A DNA stretch of 48,602 bases from an uncultured Porphyromonadaceae bacterium (lineage in GTDB: Bacteria; Bacteroidota; Bacteroidia; Bacteroidales; Muribaculaceae). Of this stretch, positions 43,279 through 48,602 are shown piece after piece. The notes beneath the pieces are model-generated. The model was not told the DNA's origin. It was given only the letters and a program-made list of their open reading frames with translations, and searched no databases. The stretch spans positions 1-48,602 of the forward strand of contig CAMWVQ010000014.1 in NCBI GenBank assembly GCA_947177635.1. Direction: 5' to 3'. How positions within the stretch are numbered: position 1 is the first letter of the stretch; every line of letters starts with the position of its first letter. A program made the translations under genes and the position numbers.

Positions 43279-45171
43279 ATGGAACAACTCAAGCATGAGT
43301 GTGGCGTGGCGATGATACGCCTCCGCAAGCCTTTGGAATATTACCGGGAAAAATACGGCACCTACGCATGGGCGCTCAACAAGCTCTATCTGCTGATGGA
43401 GAAGCAACACAACCGCGGCCAGGAAGGTGCGGGCATGGGGGTGGTGAAACTCCATTCCGTGCCGGGTCACGAATATGTCTTCCGCGAACGCGCGCTTGGC
43501 TCCAACGCCATCACCGAGATTTTCGCGTCTGTGATGCCGCAGTTCGACAGAGACCACATAGATTCCATGCCGCCGGCTGAAGTCGAGGCTTACACCCCTT
43601 TCGTCGGGGAAATCTATATGGGCCACCTGAGATACTCCACCACCGGCAAGAGCGGCATATCATATGTCCACCCCTTCCTTCGCCGAAACAACTGGAGGTC
43701 ACGCAACCTTATGATGTGTGGCAACTTCAACATGACCAATGTCGATGAGATTTTCAAGTCGATAGTCAGGAAGGGGCAGCATCCGCGCATATATTCAGAC
43801 ACTATTGTGCTCCTGGAACAGCTCGGCTATGCCCTTGACCGCGAGAACCACCGTATCTACCGTGAGTTGCGTGACACTCTCGAGGATCCTGAACTCGGAA
43901 TAGCCATTGAGGACAACATCAACATCCGGGAGGTGCTCAAGGCCGCGTCCCCTGCCTGGGACGGCGGATATGTAATTTGCGGCGCTACCGGGTCGGGCGA
44001 CATGTTCGCGCTGCGCGACAGCCACGGCATACGCCCCGCGTTCTACTATATCGACGACGAAGTTGTTGTCCTTGCATCCGAAAGGCCCGTCATACAGACC
44101 GTGATGAATGTGAGACGGACTGACGTAAACGAGCTCACCCCCGGCTCGGCCCTTATTGTCTCCAAGGGTGGAGACATCGAAATCGCCGACATTCTCGGAG
44201 AGGGGAAGAATGAGCGTTGTTCGTTCGAACGCATATATTTCTCACGCGGCAGCGACGCCGACATTTACCGCGAACGCAAGGAGCTTGGGCGCGCGGTGGT
44301 GCCGGAGGTGATGAAAGCCATCGGGGGAGACCTCCCCAACTCGGTGTTCTCATTCATCCCGAACACCGCGGAGGTGGCATTCATCGGTATGGTGGAGGGA
44401 CTTGAGAGCCAGCTTGACAAGACGAAAGCATTCCGCATCGCGGAACTGCAGCAACGCGGCGCGTTGAATCCCGAGACGATAAAGCAGGTGATGGACACCA
44501 AGCTGCGTGTAGAGAAGGTGGCCATAAAGGACATCAAGCTACGCACCTTCATCGCAGAGGGGACGTCGCGCAACGACCTGGCCGCGCATGTCTACGATGT
44601 GACTTACGGTTGTGTTGTCAATGACATCGACAACCTTGTGGTGATTGATGACTCGATAGTGCGCGGCACGACCCTGAAGCAGTCGATTATCGCGATGCTC
44701 GACCGTCTCCATCCTCGCAAGATTGTGATTGTGTCATCCTCCCCGCAGGTGCGCTATCCTGACTATTACGGTATCGACATGTCGCGTATGAGCGAGTTCG
44801 CGGCCTTCCGTGCCGCCGTGGCTTTGCTCAAGGAGAGGGGGATGGAACACATACTCAGCGACACTTACGAGAAATGCAAGGAGCAGGCCAAGCTTCCCGC
44901 CGCAATGCAGGTCAATTGCGTGAAAGCCATATACGCGCCGTTCACTGACGCCGAAATCTCGGAGATGATGGCCCGGATGCTCACTCCAGAGGGAACCAAC
45001 GCCGAGGTGGAGATTGTCTACCAGACCCTCGCCGGACTCCACAGCGCCGTGAAGACCTGTCCCGGCGACTGGTACTTCTCGGGTGACTATCCGACTCCCG
45101 GCGGTGTGCGTCTGGTCAACCTCGCCTACATAAATTATTATGAAGGCAATGCGGCCAAACGCGCCGAATAA
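43279..45171 (+). CDS. purF: Amidophosphoribosyltransferase (PurF family, long form)
   Basis: The 630-residue protein has a class II glutamine amidotransferase domain with the nucleophile at Cys8 (LKHECGVAM, so a short propeptide is removed), QHNRGQEGAGMG and a GHLRYSTTGKSG motif. The phosphoribosyltransferase domain has the PRPP loop VVIDDSIVRGTTLKQS and YYGIDMSRMSEF. Canonical PurF is about 470-505 residues; this one has insertions and a C-terminal extension of about 100 residues. It would make phosphoribosylamine from PRPP and glutamine, the first step of purine synthesis. Long forms of this type occur in Bacteroidetes, sometimes beside a standard PurF, so a paralogue role is possible. The start at 43279 is fixed by the need for the Cys near the N-terminus. 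Confidence 0.8.
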   Translation: MEQLKHECGVAMIRLRKPLEYYREKYGTYAWALNKLYLLMEKQHNRGQEGAGMGVVKLHSVPGHEYVFRERALGSNAITEIFASVMPQFDRDHIDSMPPAEVEAYTPFVGEIYMGHLRYSTTGKSGISYVHPFLRRNNWRSRNLMMCGNFNMTNVDEIFKSIVRKGQHPRIYSDTIVLLEQLGYALDRENHRIYRELRDTLEDPELGIAIEDNINIREVLKAASPAWDGGYVICGATGSGDMFALRDSHGIRPAFYYIDDEVVVLASERPVIQTVMNVRRTDVNELTPGSALIVSKGGDIEIADILGEGKNERCSFERIYFSRGSDADIYRERKELGRAVVPEVMKAIGGDLPNSVFSFIPNTAEVAFIGMVEGLESQLDKTKAFRIAELQQRGALNPETIKQVMDTKLRVEKVAIKDIKLRTFIAEGTSRNDLAAHVYDVTYGCVVNDIDNLVVIDDSIVRGTTLKQSIIAMLDRLHPRKIVIVSSSPQVRYPDYYGIDMSRMSEFAAFRAAVALLKERGMEHILSDTYEKCKEQAKLPAAMQVNCVKAIYAPFTDAEISEMMARMLTPEGTNAEVEIVYQTLAGLHSAVKTCPGDWYFSGDYPTPGGVRLVNLAYINYYEGNAAKRAE

Positions 45172-45186
45172 CCTCCGGAAAGATAA

Positions 45187-45194
45187 TATCTTTG
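45187..45194 (+). promoter_or_regulatory. Promoter -7 box of the porQ-cmk-ispH operon
   Basis: TATCTTTG is 97 nt upstream of the porQ start and 16 nt past the purF stop. The -33 match is weak. Confidence 0.55.
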
Positions 45195-45291
45195 ACAAAT
45201 CGGCGTTAAATAATAGATGGAACTAAACTCCTGACGCATATTCATGACGTTGCTGAACAAGAAATCCACCTCAAAAAAAAGACACTTCCCT

Positions 45292-46308
45292 ATGTTGAAG
45301 AAGAGCCTGGTTGCACTATCGGTCTCCCTGATGGCGTTCGGAATGTCTGGCCAAGACGGCTCCACGGCATACAATTACCTCAATGTCACCTCTTCCGCCA
45401 GGATATATGGCCTGGGGGGCGTCAACATCTCGACCGTAGAGAATGAACTCAGCACTGCCGACCAGAATCCGGGCCTTCTTGGCTTCGAGATGGACAACCA
45501 GGTCATGGTCGATTATATGCGTTATCTCGGCAACTCCAACTTCGCCGGGGTGAAATACGCCCACGCCGTCGGTGAACGTGGCGCCTGGGCGGCCGGAATA
45601 AGATACTTCGGATATGGAGAAATGAAGGCGGCCGACGCCACCGGGGTCATAACCGGCACATTCTCTCCGAAAGACCTTAATTTCTCCGGCACCTTCTCAT
45701 ATGACATCACTTCACGGCTTCGCGGCGGTATCTCCCTAAAGCTGCTGTACAGCAGCTATGAGGAATATTCCGCATTCGCTGTTGCCACCGATTTGGGTAT
45801 CAATTACTTCGACCCCGATACAGACTGGTCGTTCTCGGCTGTTGTAGCCAACCTGGGCGGTCAGCTCAAGAAATTCCACGAGAATTACGACCGCCTCCCT
45901 GTCGACCTTCGCCTGGGGGCCACCAAGGGATTCAGCGGTGTCCCCATCCGGATTTCGGTGACTCTGTGGAATCTCACGAAGTGGAAACTGCCTTACTACG
46001 ACAGTGGCGACGGCACCTCTTCCGAGCCGTTCGAGAAGAAGGAGTCTTTCGGCTCAAATCTGTTCCGACACATGGTGTTCGGCGTGGATTTCGTTCCCTC
46101 CGACCGCTTCTATGTCGCGTTGGGCTACAATTACAAGACCCGAACCGACATGAGCACTTACAAACGCTCTTTCCTTAGCGGGTTCTCATTGGCGGCAGGT
46201 ATGAATGTAAGCCGTTTCAACTTCTCGCTGGCATTCGGGCAACCACATTCGGGAGCTACCACCCTGATGTTCAACCTGAATATGAACCTCCAGGATTTGG
46301 TAAGGTGA
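45292..46308 (+). CDS. porQ: Type IX secretion system protein PorQ
   Basis: The 338-residue precursor has a signal peptide (MLKKSLVALSVSLMAFGMSGQ) and a FadL/PorV-like outer-membrane barrel. Its start (YNYLNVTSSARIYGLGGVNIS) and TADQNPGLLGFEMDNQVMVDYMRYLGNSNFAGVKYAH match PorQ. In Porphyromonas porQ is likewise followed by cmk and ispH, which supports the call. PorQ works with PorU, PorV and PorZ in the surface attachment complex that processes type IX cargo. The secreted GEVED protein in this window would be a client. The ATG at 45292 is chosen by the signal peptide. Confidence 0.9.
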   Translation: MLKKSLVALSVSLMAFGMSGQDGSTAYNYLNVTSSARIYGLGGVNISTVENELSTADQNPGLLGFEMDNQVMVDYMRYLGNSNFAGVKYAHAVGERGAWAAGIRYFGYGEMKAADATGVITGTFSPKDLNFSGTFSYDITSRLRGGISLKLLYSSYEEYSAFAVATDLGINYFDPDTDWSFSAVVANLGGQLKKFHENYDRLPVDLRLGATKGFSGVPIRISVTLWNLTKWKLPYYDSGDGTSSEPFEKKESFGSNLFRHMVFGVDFVPSDRFYVALGYNYKTRTDMSTYKRSFLSGFSLAAGMNVSRFNFSLAFGQPHSGATTLMFNLNMNLQDLVR

Positions 46309-46344
46309 CGACATCAGCCATTTGATGTGACAATTATTACTGAC

Positions 46345-47061
46345 ATGAACTCAAACAACAAGATTATAATCGCGATAGACGGATTCTCGTCAACCGGTAA
46401 AAGCACCATTGCCAAGGCTTTGGCGCAGAAAATCGGTTACAGGTATGTTGACACCGGCGCGATGTATCGCGCCGTGACCCTGTATGCGATGAGCCACAAT
46501 ATGGTGGCTCCCGACGGGATGGTCAACACAGAGGATCTTGTTGCCGCGCTTCCCGGAATCAGCATCGGTTTCGGCATAATGCCTGACGGCACTCAACACA
46601 CCTTGCTTAATGGCGAGGATGTCGAGGAACATATCCGCAGGATGGATGTCTCCTCCAAGGTCTCTTATGTGGCCGCGATTCCGGAGGTACGTCACGCCCT
46701 GGTGAAGATGCAGCAGGGATATGGCGTCGAGAAAGGCATCGTGATGGATGGGCGTGACATCGGCACAACGGTGTTCCCTGACGCGGAGCTGAAAATATTT
46801 ATGACGGCGTCGGCAGAGACACGTGCGCAGCGACGTCTCAAGGAACTGGTTGAAAAGGGGCAGGCGACTTCGTTCGAGGAGGTGCTGGCCAATGTGGTGC
46901 ATCGCGACCATATCGACCAGACACGCGAAGAAAGCCCTCTCCGCAGGGCAGACGACGCCTTAGACCTTGACAACTCCACGATGACGCGCGAAGAGCAGAA
47001 TGAGTGGCTGCTGCAACGCTACCGCGAGACTGTGGCCCGTGTGAACAACAAGGCTATCTGA
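46345..47061 (+). CDS. cmk: Cytidylate kinase
   Basis: The 238-residue kinase phosphorylates CMP and dCMP. Visible are the P-loop AIDGFSSTGKST at the N-terminus, YRYVDTGAMYRAVTLYAM (NMP-binding), GIVMDGRDIGTTVFPDAELKIFMTAS and RREL-like helices, ending with REESPLRRADDALDLDNSTMT. The ATG at 46345 is preferred to a GTG six codons upstream. It lies 36 nt after porQ and 9 nt before ispH. Confidence 0.97.
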   Translation: MNSNNKIIIAIDGFSSTGKSTIAKALAQKIGYRYVDTGAMYRAVTLYAMSHNMVAPDGMVNTEDLVAALPGISIGFGIMPDGTQHTLLNGEDVEEHIRRMDVSSKVSYVAAIPEVRHALVKMQQGYGVEKGIVMDGRDIGTTVFPDAELKIFMTASAETRAQRRLKELVEKGQATSFEEVLANVVHRDHIDQTREESPLRRADDALDLDNSTMTREEQNEWLLQRYRETVARVNNKAI

Positions 47062-47070
47062 CCACCCGAC

Positions 47071-47970
47071 ATGGCAAGAATCGAGATTGACCCTGGTTCG
47101 GGGTTCTGCTTCGGCGTGACCACGGCCATACAGAAGGCGGAGGAGGAGATTGACCGCTCCGGCACACTGTATTGCCTCGGTGACATCGTGCATAACAGCG
47201 ACGAAGTTGGGCGGCTTGAACGAAAGGGATTGAAGATTATCTCACACCCCGACCTCGCCACGCTTCATGATGTCAAGCTGTTGCTCCGCGCCCACGGGGA
47301 GCCTCCCTCCACCTATGAGATGGCTCGCGCCAACAATATTGAAATTATCGACGCGACCTGTCCGGTGGTGCTCCGTCTGCAGCGGCGCATCAAGGCGTCT
47401 TACGATGTCCCCCCCTCCGAACGGCCCCAGATTGTCATATACGGCAAGAACGGCCATGCCGAGGTGAACGGCCTTGTCGGTCAGACTGCCGGAGAGGCTA
47501 TCGTGGTTGAAGGGCCGGAAGACCTTGACAAGATTGACTCCTCCAGACCGGTGGTGTTATACTCCCAGACCACGAAATCCGTAACCGGTTTCAGGGAAAT
47601 CGCCAGTCTGATTCGCGAAAGACTGGCCGATGAGGTCTGTTTCGAAAGTTTCGACACCATATGCCGCAGGGTCTCCAACCGGGTCGAACAGCTTCAGGTA
47701 TTCGCCCGGTCCCATGATGTCATCGTCTTCGTGGCCGGTGAAAAGAGCTCAAACGGAAAGGTGCTTTACGGAAACTGCCTTGAGGTCAATCCGCGTACCC
47801 ACCTGATTTCAAATCCCCGCCAGATTGACCGCAGATGGTTCCCGGAAGACACCCGGGAGGTGTCGGTCGGTATCTGTGGCGCGACCTCTACCCCTCTGTG
47901 GCTTATGGAGGAGGCTCGTCAGCGTCTCGGAATGTTGCTCGACGGCAATCATCAGTGTGACTCCTTATGA
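47071..47970 (+). CDS. ispH: 4-hydroxy-3-methylbut-2-enyl diphosphate reductase
   Basis: The 299-residue iron-sulfur enzyme performs the last step of the MEP isoprenoid pathway, making IPP and DMAPP. The three cluster cysteines are Cys13 (SGFCFGV), Cys97 (IDATCPVV) and Cys198 (FDTICRR). RAHGEPP, GKNGHAEVNG and CGATSTPLWL are also conserved. It lies 9 nt after cmk and overlaps the next gene by 4 nt. Confidence 0.97.
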   Translation: MARIEIDPGSGFCFGVTTAIQKAEEEIDRSGTLYCLGDIVHNSDEVGRLERKGLKIISHPDLATLHDVKLLLRAHGEPPSTYEMARANNIEIIDATCPVVLRLQRRIKASYDVPPSERPQIVIYGKNGHAEVNGLVGQTAGEAIVVEGPEDLDKIDSSRPVVLYSQTTKSVTGFREIASLIRERLADEVCFESFDTICRRVSNRVEQLQVFARSHDVIVFVAGEKSSNGKVLYGNCLEVNPRTHLISNPRQIDRRWFPEDTREVSVGICGATSTPLWLMEEARQRLGMLLDGNHQCDSL

Positions 47971-48479
47971 ACTCGTTCGTCGCCATAGATGTGGAGACGG
48001 CCAACAATCAGCCGTCTTCAATCTGCGCCATCGGCGCGGTAAAGGTTGTGGACGGAATCATCGTTGACCGTTTCTACGAACTGGTAAAGCCTGAACCGGA
48101 ATATTACTTCCGGTATTTCACGGAGCAGATTCACGGCATCGGCTACAGCGACACCGAGGATTGCGACACATTCGACCGCGTATGGCGGCGGTTGTCATTT
48201 ATGACCGGGAAGCTCCCGTTCGTGGCCCACAACAAGGCGTTCGACGAGAGATGCCTGCGGGCGGCCCACAAGGTCTACGGGATGGACTTCCCTGACGACC
48301 GCCCATTTTTCTGCACCGTCGTAAAGGCTCGCCGCACGATTCCGCGGACGATATGCCCGAGTTTCTCTCTGCCTAACATTTGCGAGTTCTTCGGCATCCC
48401 GTTCAGCAACCACCACAACGCGTTGGCCGACGCCGAAGCTTGCGCCAAAGTGGCGATGGTGTTGTTTGCCGAGGACTGA
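47967..48479 (+). CDS. DEDDh 3'-5' exonuclease (DnaQ-like)
   Basis: The 170-residue protein is a stand-alone exonuclease domain: motif I FVAIDVETAN (Asp8, Glu10), motif II VAHNKAFDERCL, and motif III NHHNALADAEACAKV with the DEDDh histidine. Proteins of this size act as proofreading-like or DNA-repair nucleases. Its ATG overlaps the ispH stop (ATGA), so it is translationally coupled. It lacks a BRCT domain, which some relatives have. Confidence 0.9.
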   Translation: MNSFVAIDVETANNQPSSICAIGAVKVVDGIIVDRFYELVKPEPEYYFRYFTEQIHGIGYSDTEDCDTFDRVWRRLSFMTGKLPFVAHNKAFDERCLRAAHKVYGMDFPDDRPFFCTVVKARRTIPRTICPSFSLPNICEFFGIPFSNHHNALADAEACAKVAMVLFAED

Positions 48480-48602
48480 CCGCGATACGGCCGCGACTTT
48501 GCCGGGAGGAAAGAATCCACTCCCCCATACACTCACGATTATGCAATGATAAGTAACTGGTCGAAATTATTTTAATGTTTGTTCGAGTAAAATTTTTAGA
48601 AG
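48480..48602. other. Terminal intergenic stretch
   Basis: No gene or clear terminator is visible in the last 123 bp; the final 50 bp are A/T-rich and may lead into a promoter outside the window. Confidence 0.4.

Noticed and set aside
1-48602. CRISPR arrays, rRNA, ordinary tRNA genes and insertion sequences
   Set aside because: No regularly spaced direct repeats, no conserved rRNA segments, no cloverleaf besides tmRNA, and no transposase motif were found by reading; a tRNA or Rfam scan was not possible here.

Overview
The window is about 48.6 kb of a Bacteroidales chromosome, most likely from a gut Muribaculaceae-like organism; the species cannot be named from sequence alone. The evidence is: a tmRNA whose tag reads GENNYALAA; many promoters with the Bacteroidetes TAnnTTTG -7 box; a type IX secretion gene (porQ) and a protein with a type IX sorting tail; glutamine synthetase III; the LL-diaminopimelate aminotransferase route to lysine; and outer-membrane barrel proteins. 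Ordinary genes are moderately GC-rich.

Positions 1 to about 9,687 are the integrase end of an integrative element, probably a conjugative transposon, inserted at the 3' end of ssrA (tmRNA). It carries a tyrosine recombinase and a leftward gene set resembling the CTnDOT excision operon: two small helix-turn-helix proteins, a DUF4099/DUF3945-type protein, and a topoisomerase-III-like protein with degraded catalytic motifs. A DUF1896 protein and a large N6-adenine methylase follow; the methylase contains a MutS domain-I-like segment and runs off the left edge. A noncoding strip of about 500 bp with several inverted repeats separates the integrase from ssrA.

From 9,688 to the right the DNA looks like ordinary chromosome. 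On the minus strand come ssrA, a TPP-riboswitch-controlled thiamine uptake operon (TonB receptor plus PnuT), then a type IX-secreted GEVED protein and a membrane-spanning TPR-AraC regulator, with cardiolipin synthase and RecQ on the plus strand between them. Next on the minus strand are an acyltransferase, glyA, a flavin reductase and pyrB. They are followed by an operon-like run, in transcription order tgt, an LptF/G permease, a GT-C-like membrane protein, a UbiA-family phosphoribosyltransferase and a HAD phosphatase. The last three resemble a polyprenyl-phosphate-pentose donor and transfer module.

From 31.1 kb to the end everything is on the plus strand: two tandem rhomboid proteases, a membrane-anchored EEP-family protein, an M3 peptidase lipoprotein, a small HTH protein, two outer-membrane barrels, dapF-dapL, glutamine synthetase III, a long-form amidophosphoribosyltransferase, and porQ-cmk-ispH-exonuclease. 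No CRISPR array, rRNA, ordinary tRNA or insertion sequence was recognised.

The points most worth a second look are the catalytically degraded topoisomerase in a CTnDOT-like excision operon, the MutS-like domain inside the element's methylase, the element-ssrA junction, and the GT-C/UbiA/HAD trio.
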